Assembly (NCBI GenBank): GCA_007123625.1 | Contig: SKKS01000357.1 | Location: 1 to 17,818, forward strand | Origin: Paracoccaceae bacterium | Lineage (GTDB): Bacteria > Pseudomonadota > Alphaproteobacteria > Rhodobacterales > Rhodobacteraceae | Direction: 5' to 3' | Length of the DNA: 17,818 nt | Made by a program: the position numbers and the translations under genes | Shown here: positions 1 to 7,054 of the stretch, in pieces | Position numbering within the stretch: position 1 is the first letter of the stretch | Layout: every line of letters starts with the position of its first letter | Notes under the pieces: generated by a model | The model's input: the letters and a program-made list of their open reading frames with translations, nothing else | What the model was told of the DNA's origin: nothing | Databases searched by the model: none

Positions 1-2195
1 AGGAAAATCCAGCGCGGGTAGACTTCGGCTGCCAGCCCGACTGCAGCGCGCAGGACGTCCAGCGCATCTTCCGCCGTCACGGACCCGCTCTGGCTCAGAT
101 CGGCGGCAATGAAGTCGAGGGCCGTGGCCGATCCGAGGCTGGGGGTCAATCCGACCGACATGCGCAGGACATCCAGGGCATCCAGCGCCGTGGGGCGCGC
201 GTCGGCGGGCCTGTCCAGGGCCCGCGACGCACTCAAGGTGCCCGAGATGCCTTGCATGAGGGAGAATTCAAAACCGCCTTGTGAATCGACTTCTTCGGAC
301 AGCGTCTGCTGATCGTCGGCCAGGAACACAACCGTCTTTCCGGGCAAGGGGTCGCCGGAACGGTTCAGGATTCGACCTCTCAGCGTTGCGGGCTGCGGCG
401 TGTCAATCGCCACGTCTCCGTCCGCGAATCGAAGCACTTCGATGTTGGTCAGCGTGTTCGTCCCCTCGCTTTCGGAGCCGGTTCGGAGGTCGGCGACGGT
501 TGTCACGCCGGTGCCAAAGTCCGTGGTAACCGCATAGTCAGCCTTGCGCCCGGAAAACACCGCGATGTCCCTGCCTGCGCCGCCATCCAGGACGTCGTTG
601 CCGCGCCCACCAATGAGGATGTCATCGCCGCTGCTGCCGATCAGCCGGTCATCGCCACTGCCACCACGCAGTGTTGTATCCACTCCCGGCGCTGCCTTGG
701 CCCAGACGGGTGCGTCGCCGGGTTCCTCGCGGGTCAGGACCACCCGCACGACTTCGTAGTCGTATTGCATCCGGAAAGAGAAATCAGTGCCGTCAATCTC
801 GACATCGGGTGTTCCAAGGGATGGCAGGCCGCTGGCGTCATCTTCGACGAAAAGGTTCTCCGCCCAGGCATTGGCGATCGGGCCGAAACCTTCGAGGGTC
901 GCTGAAACCGTCACCCCCTCGGGTGGCAACAAGTTCGCCGCGAAAAAGACCACCACCTTGCTGGAATCGACATAGGGGTACATGTTGACCAGCGTGCCGC
1001 GGCCATTGTCCAGCCCGGGATGATTGATCAGCGTCATGCCCGGCAGGATTTCGGACATCTGGACCAGTACCGCGCCGGTCGGGGTCAGGACCTGCGCACC
1101 GGTCTCGTTGTCGTTGAACGAAAGCACGACCGGGTTGTCGGGGTTGTTGATCGCAACGCCCCAGGCGGCCGCATAATTCACGCCCAGTTCGGCAAACCCG
1201 GTGAACAGCGACAGCGTGGCCCCGGCATTGGCGATCGACAAGGCCAGGTCGACATCAATGTCACGCGGTGCACTGGACCATGCCGAGAAATAGACCTCCA
1301 CCTCTGGCAAGTCGGTGGCCCCGATCTCCTTGCGCGCATCCTCGATCCGGCTGATCAGAGCCTTCAGCGCCAGATATTTCTCGCCATTCTCGATGTTTGT
1401 GTGCGCGAAGTGACCCAGCCGCAACTGATGCATCCGCACGATATCCATCTCGGAACGCAGGCCGATCTGATCGGGCGGGGTCAGCTGATCGGTGAGTTCA
1501 AAGGCGTCCAGCATATCCTGCTCGGTTTTCAACGCCTGGATCGCCACCTTGAAATCGACTTCGGGGTGGTCGTTGCGGAACTGGCGCACGGCCATCAACT
1601 GCTGGGGCAACTGCCGGGTTATGGAGCCCGGGTCATAGTTCTCGTTTCCGATGTCTATGATCATGTCTTCGGGCAACTCGCCATTGTTCCATTTGCCCTC
1701 GATGAACAGGGAAACAAGGAAGCCGTAAAGCTGCGCGCCGCCTTCGGACGGATCATCGCGGTAACGAAACGTCGGCGCGATGACGGACATCGAAGCCCCC
1801 TGCGCGACCGCGAAGGCCAGCATTTCCGAGAAGCCCAGCATGCCGGTCGGCTCTCCATCGGAATTCTTCAGCAATTGTGGGTTCAGAAGCTCTGGATAGT
1901 CGAACCCGTAGGCCAGCGGCAGCCCGTCATCCTGAAACGGAGCCGGAAAATCGGACTGTTCGACGAAGCGGATGTTGCCATTGGGCCGGATGACGCCCAT
2001 CTCGGCGAGCGTACCGCCAGGCCAGCGGATATGGGTCAGGCCAAGTTCTGTATAGGCGTCCAGAAAACCCTGGGATTCCGAAGCAGTGCGCGTGGCTGAG
2101 ATACCGCCGAAAACGCGTTCGTTGATAACCGCATGACCGGTCCCAAGCGTGTTTTCCGCAAGTTGATTTGTGGGTATCGAGAAGTTTATGCTCAT
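1..2195 (-). CDS. Secreted RTX protein with glycoside-hydrolase-like barrel and dockerin-like repeats (partial, C-terminus off window)
   Basis: The frame is open from an ATG at 2195 to the left edge (731 codons plus two bases), so the C-terminus is missing. Residues 1-500 look like a clan GH-A (beta/alpha)8 glycosidase: HIRWPGG at 55-61 resembles the R-x-PGG strand of GH51/GH79-like enzymes, and IDIGNENY at 180-187 carries the Asn-Glu (N184-E185) typical of the acid/base. Where the nucleophile Glu is expected I read VYFSAWS (301-307), with Ala at the usual Glu position. Residues 511-546 are RTX nonapeptides, about 603-650 look like a Cna-B/carboxypeptidase-regulatory beta domain, and 670-722 hold two dockerin-like ALDVLR repeats. 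There is no N-terminal signal peptide, as expected for type I secretion. The fold assignment is inferred from motifs; the substrate is unknown. It could be a polysaccharide-binding pseudoenzyme. Upstream lies the XRE-cupin gene on the same strand. Confidence 0.8.
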   Translation of the reverse strand, partial: MSINFSIPTNQLAENTLGTGHAVINERVFGGISATRTASESQGFLDAYTELGLTHIRWPGGTLAEMGVIRPNGNIRFVEQSDFPAPFQDDGLPLAYGFDYPELLNPQLLKNSDGEPTGMLGFSEMLAFAVAQGASMSVIAPTFRYRDDPSEGGAQLYGFLVSLFIEGKWNNGELPEDMIIDIGNENYDPGSITRQLPQQLMAVRQFRNDHPEVDFKVAIQALKTEQDMLDAFELTDQLTPPDQIGLRSEMDIVRMHQLRLGHFAHTNIENGEKYLALKALISRIEDARKEIGATDLPEVEVYFSAWSSAPRDIDVDLALSIANAGATLSLFTGFAELGVNYAAAWGVAINNPDNPVVLSFNDNETGAQVLTPTGAVLVQMSEILPGMTLINHPGLDNGRGTLVNMYPYVDSSKVVVFFAANLLPPEGVTVSATLEGFGPIANAWAENLFVEDDASGLPSLGTPDVEIDGTDFSFRMQYDYEVVRVVLTREEPGDAPVWAKAAPGVDTTLRGGSGDDRLIGSSGDDILIGGRGNDVLDGGAGRDIAVFSGRKADYAVTTDFGTGVTTVADLRTGSESEGTNTLTNIEVLRFADGDVAIDTPQPATLRGRILNRSGDPLPGKTVVFLADDQQTLSEEVDSQGGFEFSLMQGISGTLSASRALDRPADARPTALDALDVLRMSVGLTPSLGSATALDFIAADLSQSGSVTAEDALDVLRAAVGLAAEVYPRWIF
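30..188 (-). repeat. Dockerin-like duplicated EF-hand segment
   Basis: This encodes residues 670-722 of the secreted protein. Two copies of an A-L-D-x-L-D-V-L-R helix are visible (TALDALDVLRMSVGL and AEDALDVLRAAVGL). The second follows a calcium-loop-like DLSQSGSVTAED stretch. The pattern resembles type I dockerin repeats found outside cellulosomes in many marine RTX proteins. The binding partner cannot be told from the sequence. Confidence 0.65.
558..665 (-). repeat. RTX (hemolysin-type calcium-binding) nonapeptide repeats
   Basis: This segment encodes residues 511-546 of the secreted protein. It has four tandem GGxGxDxLx-type units (GGSGDDRLI, GSSGDDILI, GGRGNDVLD, GGAGRDIAV). Such units form a calcium-bound parallel beta-roll and mark type I-secreted proteins. 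Here they sit internally, before a beta domain and dockerin-like repeats, instead of at the extreme C-terminus. Confidence 0.9.
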
Positions 2196-2227
2196 GTTCC
2201 TGGCCTGAGTACCAATGGCCTGAACAC

Positions 2228-2252
2228 AATGTCCCGAATACCAATGCGTTCC
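2228..2252 (-). promoter_or_regulatory. Candidate EcfG-like promoter for the RTX protein (one mismatch)
   Basis: On the minus strand GGAAC (2252-2248) is followed after exactly 16 nt by CATT (2231-2228). The EcfG consensus is GGAAC-N16/17-CGTT, so one base of the -10 element differs. The spacing to the ATG at 2195 would give a short leader of about 25 nt. The position is right, but a one-mismatch hit could be chance. Confidence 0.3.
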
Positions 2253-2269
2253 ATCGCGCAAAGCGCGAT
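2253..2269 (-). terminator. Hairpin just after the XRE-cupin gene
   Basis: A perfect 7-bp inverted repeat (ATCGCGC / GCGCGAT) with a 3-nt loop begins 6 nt after the stop codon of the XRE-cupin gene. It has no following T-run, so a classical intrinsic terminator is not proven. It may end transcription or protect the 3' end, and would separate the regulator from the RTX gene's promoter region. Confidence 0.4.
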
Positions 2270-2275
2270 CTGTTG

Positions 2276-2860
2276 TCAGTCGGCTTCGACGATCAGGAAG
2301 ACGCGCCCGCCTTCGGCGTCGGCGCGGATGGCGTGGGGCTGGTCCGCGCGGTAGCGGGCGGTATCACCGGGCGAAAGGATGTGGCTGGCGTCGCCGGCGC
2401 AGACCTTGACCGTTCCGGCCAGTACCGTCAACTGTTCGCGCGCGCCGGGCGCATGTGGAGCGCTGTCCAGGCTTCCGCCGGGGTCGAAGGCGATGTCATA
2501 GACCTCGCGCTTGCCGACCTGTTCGGGCGCCGAAAGGATGGTGATGCGGCACCCCTTGCCGTGTCCGGCGGTCCGGGGGGCCTGCGCGGCGGTTACGACC
2601 TCGATCCCCGGCGCGTCGGCGCTGTCCAGTAGCCCGGCGAAATCGACCTGCAGCGCGCGTGTCAGGTTCCACAGCGTCGCCACCGTTGGCGAGGATTCGC
2701 CGCGCTCGATCTGGCTGACCATCGACCGGCTAACCCCCGACAACCGGGCCACCGCGTCCAGCGACAGCCCCTGTCGCTGCCGCGCTGCCCTCAGGCGCGC
2801 GGGCAACAGGCTGAGAACATGATCTGAACCGGTGCCGGACATGCGCGCGAGTTTGCGCAT
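2276..2860 (-). CDS. XRE-family transcriptional regulator with C-terminal cupin domain
   Basis: The product is a DNA-binding regulator of about 194 aa. An HTH_3-type domain lies near residues 18-75, with the typical LSLDAVARLSGVSRSMVSQIERGESSP recognition-helix pattern. A cupin_2 ligand-sensing barrel fills the last ~80 residues (SPGDTARYRADQPHAI motif). This is the XRE-cupin architecture seen in regulators such as PuuR and in many amino-acid or sugar regulators; the ligand here is unknown. The start is uncertain: I list ATG 2860, but TTG 2872 and ATG 2842 are also in frame and none has a strong ribosome binding site. It lies 51 nt downstream of phyR on the same strand, so read-through from phyR is possible. 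Confidence 0.85.
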   Translation of the reverse strand: MRKLARMSGTGSDHVLSLLPARLRAARQRQGLSLDAVARLSGVSRSMVSQIERGESSPTVATLWNLTRALQVDFAGLLDSADAPGIEVVTAAQAPRTAGHGKGCRITILSAPEQVGKREVYDIAFDPGGSLDSAPHAPGAREQLTVLAGTVKVCAGDASHILSPGDTARYRADQPHAIRADAEGGRVFLIVEAD

Positions 2861-2911
2861 GTCCCTGTCCAAGTCAACCGCTGCCGCGTCTCCGCCGCGT
2901 CTGGCGGGGCC

Positions 2912-3706
2912 TCAGGCGTTCAGTGTCTGGGTCGAGGCGAAGAACATCGCCTGCGACACCGCCGAGCGCACCTGCTCGGGCTCGAACGGCTTGGTAATCA
3001 GGAAGGCGGGTTCGGGTTTCTCGCCGGTCAGCAGGCGCTCGGGATAGGCGGTGATGAAGATCACCGGCGTGTCGGCGTATTCCTGCAAGAGGTCGGTCAC
3101 TGCATCGACCCCCGAGGAATTGTCGGCAAGGTGGATGTCGGCAAGGATCAGGTCCGGGCGCTCGCGCTTGCCCAGCGCCACGGCTTCGGAGCGGGTGCGC
3201 GCGATCCCGGTGACCGAGTGCCCCATGTCGGTGACGATGTTGCGGATATCCAGCGCAATAAGCGGCTCGTCCTCGATGATCTGGATCCGCCCTTGCACGG
3301 ATTTCGCCATCTCCTTGTAGGCGATAGCGACCAGATTGCGCGCCTCTTCGGCATCGACCCGGATGATCGCGGCGATGTCGTCGAAACTGAATTCTTCCAG
3401 CGAGCGCAGCAACAGCGCCTCGCGCGTGTTGGCTGTCAGCGCGGACAGGAGCGTCTGCGCACGGGCCTCGATCCCCTCGACGGGTTCGTTGCCGACCGGG
3501 GCGCCCGTGGTCTGCCACACGATATGAAAGGCCCGGAACAGTGCCAGTTTCGGCGAAACGGCGTCATCCAGCAGGGATCGGTCGGCAAGGATCGCTTCAA
3601 GCGTGGCGGCGGCGTAGCGGTCGCCGCTGTTCTGGCTTCCGGTCAGCGCGCGCGCGTATCGGCGCAGGAATGGAAGCTCTTTTGCGATCCGCATGGACAT
3701 TGACAT
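2912..3706 (-). CDS. phyR: PhyR, general stress response regulator (sigma-like domain plus receiver)
   Basis: The product has 264 aa, the usual PhyR length. Residues 1 to ~135 form an ECF-sigma-like domain (LPFLRRYARALTGS at 11-24; sigma4-like part ~85-135). Residues ~140-255 form a receiver domain with acidic pocket E145/D146/E147, phosphoacceptor D190 (ILADIHL), T219 (FITAYPE) and K239 (ITKPFEP). When phosphorylated, PhyR family proteins bind the anti-sigma factor NepR and release EcfG. The ATG at 3706 is chosen because AAGGAG lies 6 nt upstream; the longer in-frame start at 3748 adds 14 unconserved residues. It is divergent from nepR-ecfG and shares the promoter region at 3803-3834, which fits positive autoregulation by EcfG. 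Confidence 0.96.
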   Translation of the reverse strand: MSMSMRIAKELPFLRRYARALTGSQNSGDRYAAATLEAILADRSLLDDAVSPKLALFRAFHIVWQTTGAPVGNEPVEGIEARAQTLLSALTANTREALLLRSLEEFSFDDIAAIIRVDAEEARNLVAIAYKEMAKSVQGRIQIIEDEPLIALDIRNIVTDMGHSVTGIARTRSEAVALGKRERPDLILADIHLADNSSGVDAVTDLLQEYADTPVIFITAYPERLLTGEKPEPAFLITKPFEPEQVRSAVSQAMFFASTQTLNA

Positions 3707-3802
3707 GGTTGCTCCTTCGACTTCGCGCATGGGGGGACTTACTTTCATTCAGGGATCGATCCAGCCCTGTTTGCGATTGTGTGAAAAATGTCTAATCCAG
3801 AC

Positions 3803-3834
3803 GGAACCAAACGTGCAAAGGCGCGTTCGGTTCC
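3803..3834. promoter_or_regulatory. Two interleaved divergent EcfG promoters (phyR and nepR-ecfG)
   Basis: Plus strand: GGAAC at 3803-3807, 16 nt, CGTT at 3824-3827. Minus strand: GGAAC at 3834-3830, 16 nt, CGTT at 3813-3810. Both match the EcfG (ECF15) consensus GGAAC-N16/17-CGTT exactly. Together they form an imperfect palindrome centred at 3818.5 (GGAACC...AACG...CGTT...GGTTCC). The distances to the two start codons are nearly equal (about 96 nt each way), so phyR and nepR-ecfG would be served by overlapping, mutually exclusive promoters. A weaker sigma70-like TTGCGA-N16-TAATCC is visible at 3771-3798 on plus and might supply basal nepR-ecfG expression. Confidence 0.85.
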
Positions 3835-3872
3835 GGGGTCAGGCAAGAAATGTGGCCCGAAACTGGATTTCC

Positions 3873-3889
3873 GTGTTCGCAGGGAACAC
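3873..3889 (+). other. Short inverted repeat in the nepR leader
   Basis: GTGTTC and GAACAC flank a 5-nt spacer, about 40 nt before the nepR start and inside the expected transcript leader. It could fold as a 6-bp hairpin or be a protein site. There is no further support. Confidence 0.3.
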
Positions 3890-3929
3890 ATGGGTTGAGC
3901 TCAGGGCCCTGAAAGGGCGGGATGTGGCG

Positions 3930-4109
3930 ATGAACAAAAAAGAAGACGGCAAAGGCAGGGCAGTCCCCGACGCAGTGTCGCAGCAGATCGATGAGAACCT
4001 CAAGCGGATGTATAGCGAAGAGGCGTCAGAGGACCTCCCTCAGTCGCTGATGGAGCTGATCGAATCGCTGCGAAAACAGGAAACGCAAACGCGCGCGAGT
4101 GACGGATGA
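3930..4109 (+). CDS. nepR: NepR, anti-sigma factor of EcfG
   Basis: This small acidic protein of 59 aa carries the NepR core AVPDAVSQQIDENLKRMY (11-28) followed by EEASEDLPQSLMELIESLR, the two helices that clamp EcfG or the PhyR sigma-like domain. NepR sequesters EcfG in unstressed cells. The ATG at 3930 gives the normal family length; a GTG at 3924 would add two residues. AAAGGG at 3912-3917 is a distant ribosome binding site candidate. The stop overlaps the ecfG start by 4 nt (ATGA), so the two are translationally coupled, as expected for an anti-sigma/sigma pair. Transcription is probably from the EcfG promoter at 3803-3827. Confidence 0.92.
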   Translation: MNKKEDGKGRAVPDAVSQQIDENLKRMYSEEASEDLPQSLMELIESLRKQETQTRASDG

Positions 4110-4681
4110 CACAGCCGAAAAAGGATACCGTTGCCCACGATCCGCGCGATGCGATCGTGGAGCACCTTCCGTCTCTGCGTGCCTTTGCCCGCGGGCTGAC
4201 GGGCGAGACGTCGGCCGCCGACGACCTGGTGCAGGAAACCGTCGTCAAGGCATGGAGCAAGTTCGGCCAGTTTCACGAAGGAACCAACCTGCGCGCATGG
4301 CTGTTCACGATCCTGCGCAACACGCACCTTTCGCTGCGCCGCAAGCGGGCGCGCGAGGTGTCGGACACCGAAGGCACCTTTGCCGCGCGGCTTGCAACCA
4401 AGCCCGACCATGATGGCCGCATCGCCTTGTCAGAGCTGCGCGTTGCCATGCTGCAACTTCCTACTGAGCAGCGCGAGGCGCTGATCCTTGTCGGTGCGCT
4501 CGGATTCTCGGTCGAAGAAGCTGCCGAGACCTGCAACTGTGCGCCCGGCACCATCAAGAGCCGCGCCAACCGTGCGCGCCGGGCGTTGGCCGTGATCCTT
4601 CAGCTTGACAAGGGCGAGCACCCTGATTCCACCGACAGCCAGGTTTCATCGGTTCTGGCTGCGGCGCCTTCGGGCTTCTGA
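4106..4681 (+). CDS. ecfG: EcfG-family (ECF15) RNA polymerase sigma factor
   Basis: The product is a 191-aa ECF sigma factor. Region 2 spans about 20-82, with DDLVQETVVKAW (39-50) and LRAWLFTILRN (62-72). Region 4 spans about 112-165, with the helix-turn-helix GFSVEEAAETCNCAPGTIKSR (133-153). The C-terminal tail is short. Its place immediately after nepR, opposite phyR, identifies it as the general stress response sigma factor, which directs RNA polymerase to GGAAC-N16/17-CGTT promoters. Such elements sit just upstream of its own operon and of phyR. It starts inside the nepR stop (4-nt overlap). The next gene, a histidine kinase, begins 43 nt after the stop with no terminator between them, so they may be co-transcribed. 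Confidence 0.95.
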   Translation: MTQPKKDTVAHDPRDAIVEHLPSLRAFARGLTGETSAADDLVQETVVKAWSKFGQFHEGTNLRAWLFTILRNTHLSLRRKRAREVSDTEGTFAARLATKPDHDGRIALSELRVAMLQLPTEQREALILVGALGFSVEEAAETCNCAPGTIKSRANRARRALAVILQLDKGEHPDSTDSQVSSVLAAAPSGF

Positions 4682-4724
4682 ACCGATCAACAACCACCAT
4701 CAATGACGGGGGCAGGCAGGCATC

Positions 4725-6437
4725 GTGTTCGATCTCAGCAATCGGCTGGCTGCCCGGCTTGCAGTGCTCATGACCCTGGCGCTGGCGCCGTTGGGTGTCA
4801 TCGCGATCTATTCCGAATACCAGACATGGCGAGCGCAGGCGCAGGCGGAAGACGACGCGCTGGTGGCGCGCACGCTGGACACGGTTGCCGGGCCGCGCGG
4901 GGTGCTTGAAAGCGCGATGGCGTCGCTGGACCGGTTGGCGCCGCTGGTTCTGGACCGCGCGGGCGATCCCGCGGCCTGCGCGTCCCTTCTCTCCGATTTC
5001 ATCGACGCCTCGGGGCTTTATGCGCATGTGGCGTTTCACGAAACGTCGGTCACACCGCTGTGCAGTTCCGACGAGCGTCTGGGCACCGCCACCAGGCCCG
5101 AGGTGATTGCAGCGCAGTTCGAAACGCCGGGCCGGGTGTTCGTGCTGCAGGACTCTGACGCCACGACGGGCGAACCGGGGGTCGTTGCCATATATCCGGT
5201 CCGCACGAACGGGTCGCTGGATGGTGTGCTGACGCTGCTGGTTTCGCGCCATACGATCGGCCTGTTCAAGATCGGCACACCCGCGCGCGAGGTCTCGCGC
5301 TCCACCTTCGTGATCAATGGCGCGGGCGAGGTTCTGGTCGGTGCGGATCATGCCGATGCAGATGATCTGTTGCCCGGTGGCGATGCGCTGGCCGGGTTCA
5401 TTTCCGCAGGCAACGGCGTCTTCAACGCGGCCAGCACCATTGGCGCGGCACGCATGTTCACCATCGCCGAGGCCACGCCAGGGCAGCTTTATGCGCTGGG
5501 CAGCTGGGAGTCGGGCGCGCGCGGCGCCGGAAGGGGTTTCAGCGTCTGGCGGGTGGCGTTTCCGGTGCTGATGTGGATGGCGTCGCTTGGTGTGGTCATG
5601 CTGGCGATCAACTACATGGTGGTAAGACACCTACGCCAGATCAACACGCAGTTGCGCCGCTTCGCACTGGGCAACCGCGATGAGTTTCAGCGCCTCCCCC
5701 CCGAGGCCGCCAGCGAACTGCGCGAGATCGATTCCACCTTTACCAAGATGGCCCGGCTGATCCGGCGCGACGAGCAGCAACGCGAGGAAGCGCTTGAGGA
5801 AAAGACGGTGCTCTTGCGCGAGGTGCATCATCGGGTCAAGAACAACCTGCAACTGATCGCCTCGATCCTGAACCTTCAACGGCGGCGGCTGGCCGACGCG
5901 GATGCACGCGGGATCCTGCAGGGGGTGCAGGCGCGGGTGCGGTCGCTGGCGTCGATCCATCGCGCATTGTACCAGCAGGACCGGTTCGGCGAGAAATATG
6001 CCGCCGGGTTCTTCGAAGGAATCCTGAGCGATACGCTTGCGATTGCACGGCACGAGGTTGCAAACATGGATGTTCAAAGCCACTTCGATGACGTGAACAT
6101 CAGTCAGGACAAGATCATCCCGGCTGCGTTGCTGTTTTCCGAAGCGATCACCAACGCGATGAAATACGCCACCGCCCAGACCCCCGGCGACCGCCCGCGC
6201 ATTGCCGTGTCGCTGACCGCGCACGGCGGGCAGATCGAGCTGACTGTCTGGAACTCCCTTGCCGGTTCGCCCGAGGACAATGGCGGTGACGGGCTGGGTC
6301 AGGAGCTGATCACCGCGTTTGCGCTGCAGATCAACGGCGAGGTCGATATCGGGCCAACACAGGATTCGCGCGGCAATGGCTGGGAACTGGGCCTGCGGTT
6401 TGCGTCGGACAGCGCGACCGCACCCGAGGCCGCGTAG
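4725..6437 (+). CDS. Membrane sensor histidine kinase, HisKA_2/HWE type, probable PhyR kinase
   Basis: The product has 570 aa. A transmembrane helix lies at about 11-30, a large extracytoplasmic sensor region at about 31-275, and a second helix at about 276-299. A HAMP-like linker with coiled-coil character follows at about 300-360. The dimerisation/phosphoacceptor segment LLREVHHRVKNNLQ (363-376) is the HisKA_2 signature, with H368/H369 as the candidate phosphosite. The ATPase domain shows the N-box EAITNAMKYA (473-482) and the glycine-rich GDGLGQEL (521-528). Kinases of this class phosphorylate PhyR in other alphaproteobacteria, so I infer that role from the position directly after ecfG. 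The start is GTG at 4725, chosen because the hydrophobic helix follows at once; the ribosome binding site (GGCAGG) is weak. The sensor domain is not one I can name. Confidence 0.9.
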   Translation: MFDLSNRLAARLAVLMTLALAPLGVIAIYSEYQTWRAQAQAEDDALVARTLDTVAGPRGVLESAMASLDRLAPLVLDRAGDPAACASLLSDFIDASGLYAHVAFHETSVTPLCSSDERLGTATRPEVIAAQFETPGRVFVLQDSDATTGEPGVVAIYPVRTNGSLDGVLTLLVSRHTIGLFKIGTPAREVSRSTFVINGAGEVLVGADHADADDLLPGGDALAGFISAGNGVFNAASTIGAARMFTIAEATPGQLYALGSWESGARGAGRGFSVWRVAFPVLMWMASLGVVMLAINYMVVRHLRQINTQLRRFALGNRDEFQRLPPEAASELREIDSTFTKMARLIRRDEQQREEALEEKTVLLREVHHRVKNNLQLIASILNLQRRRLADADARGILQGVQARVRSLASIHRALYQQDRFGEKYAAGFFEGILSDTLAIARHEVANMDVQSHFDDVNISQDKIIPAALLFSEAITNAMKYATAQTPGDRPRIAVSLTAHGGQIELTVWNSLAGSPEDNGGDGLGQELITAFALQINGEVDIGPTQDSRGNGWELGLRFASDSATAPEAA

Positions 6438-6457
6438 CGGGAGCTGCGCGTTCCTCC

Positions 6458-6483
6458 GAAACCAGGGCGCCACCGGCGGCGTT
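6458..6483 (+). promoter_or_regulatory. Candidate EcfG-like promoter before the DUF2231 gene
   Basis: GAAAC (6458-6462) is followed after 17 nt by CGTT (6480-6483). This matches the EcfG consensus GGAAC-N16/17-CGTT except for one base in the -35 element. It lies 26 nt before the chosen ATG. The adjacent ecfG locus and the frequent stress association of small membrane proteins make it plausible but not certain. Confidence 0.4.
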
Positions 6484-6509
6484 CATGAATGCAGCATCAA
6501 GGGAAACCC

Positions 6510-7031
6510 ATGTCGGACAAGCGCAATGACCTGAGCGACCCGGTCGAGGAACGCCGCGCGCTGCACGTCACCGAATCCAGCATCGCCATTGCCGGGCATC
6601 CGCTGCATGCGATGCTGGTGGCGTTTCCGATTGCCCTGACCATGTCGGTTCTGGGTGCGGATCTGCTGTACTGGTGGACGGGCGATCCTTTCTGGACGCG
6701 GGCGGCGGGGTGGGCGGCCTTTGGCGCGTTCCTGATGGGGGTGATCGCCGGGGTGACGGGCACGGTCGAACTGCTGATGGTCCGGGGCATTCGCAACCGC
6801 TCGTCCAGCTGGACGCATTTCATTCTGGCGGTGATGCTGCTGTCGGTTCTGGGTGCGAACTGGGCCTGGCGTATCGGCGATCATGAAGCGGCGGTGCTGC
6901 CGGTGGGAATTATCATGTCATTCCTTGCGGCCGGTCTGACCGCGATGACCGGATGGCACGGCGGCAAACTGGTTTTCGACTACCAGATCGGCACCAAGTC
7001 GGCCGAAGGTACAGACCCGGGCACGGACTGA
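6510..7031 (+). CDS. DUF2231 family four-helix membrane protein
   Basis: The product has 173 aa. Its N-terminus is soluble and charged; after it comes the DUF2231 hallmark IAGHPLHAMLVAFPIAL (27-43) with ADLLYWWTGDPFW (50-62). Four hydrophobic helices lie near 32-54, 64-88, 101-120 and 129-147. The conserved His residues (H30, H33, H103, H150) could bind a metal or heme, but the family's function is not established. The ATG at 6510 is chosen for the AAGGGA ribosome binding site 6 nt or so upstream; an ATG at 6489 is in frame but has none. It follows the stress-response kinase by 72 nt with its own candidate EcfG-like promoter, so it may be a stress-regulon member. It converges on the TRAP permease gene. 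Confidence 0.85.
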   Translation: MSDKRNDLSDPVEERRALHVTESSIAIAGHPLHAMLVAFPIALTMSVLGADLLYWWTGDPFWTRAAGWAAFGAFLMGVIAGVTGTVELLMVRGIRNRSSSWTHFILAVMLLSVLGANWAWRIGDHEAAVLPVGIIMSFLAAGLTAMTGWHGGKLVFDYQIGTKSAEGTDPGTD

Positions 7032-7054
7032 ACGTCGACTGGGTATCCGGCGGT

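Noticed and set aside
558..665. Regular short repeats that might suggest a CRISPR or tandem DNA repeat
   Set aside because: The 27-nt periodicity follows the nonapeptide of an RTX domain in a continuous reading frame; there are no conserved direct repeats with unique spacers.
1020..2099. A 359-codon plus-strand frame opposite the secreted protein gene
   Set aside because: The minus-strand frame carries coherent motifs (RWPGG, GNE, RTX), while the plus-strand product resembles nothing and has shadow-like composition.
4554..5630. A 358-codon minus-strand frame opposite ecfG and the kinase gene
   Set aside because: It runs across two well-supported genes and the gap between them, with an Arg/His/Gln-rich product and no family resemblance.
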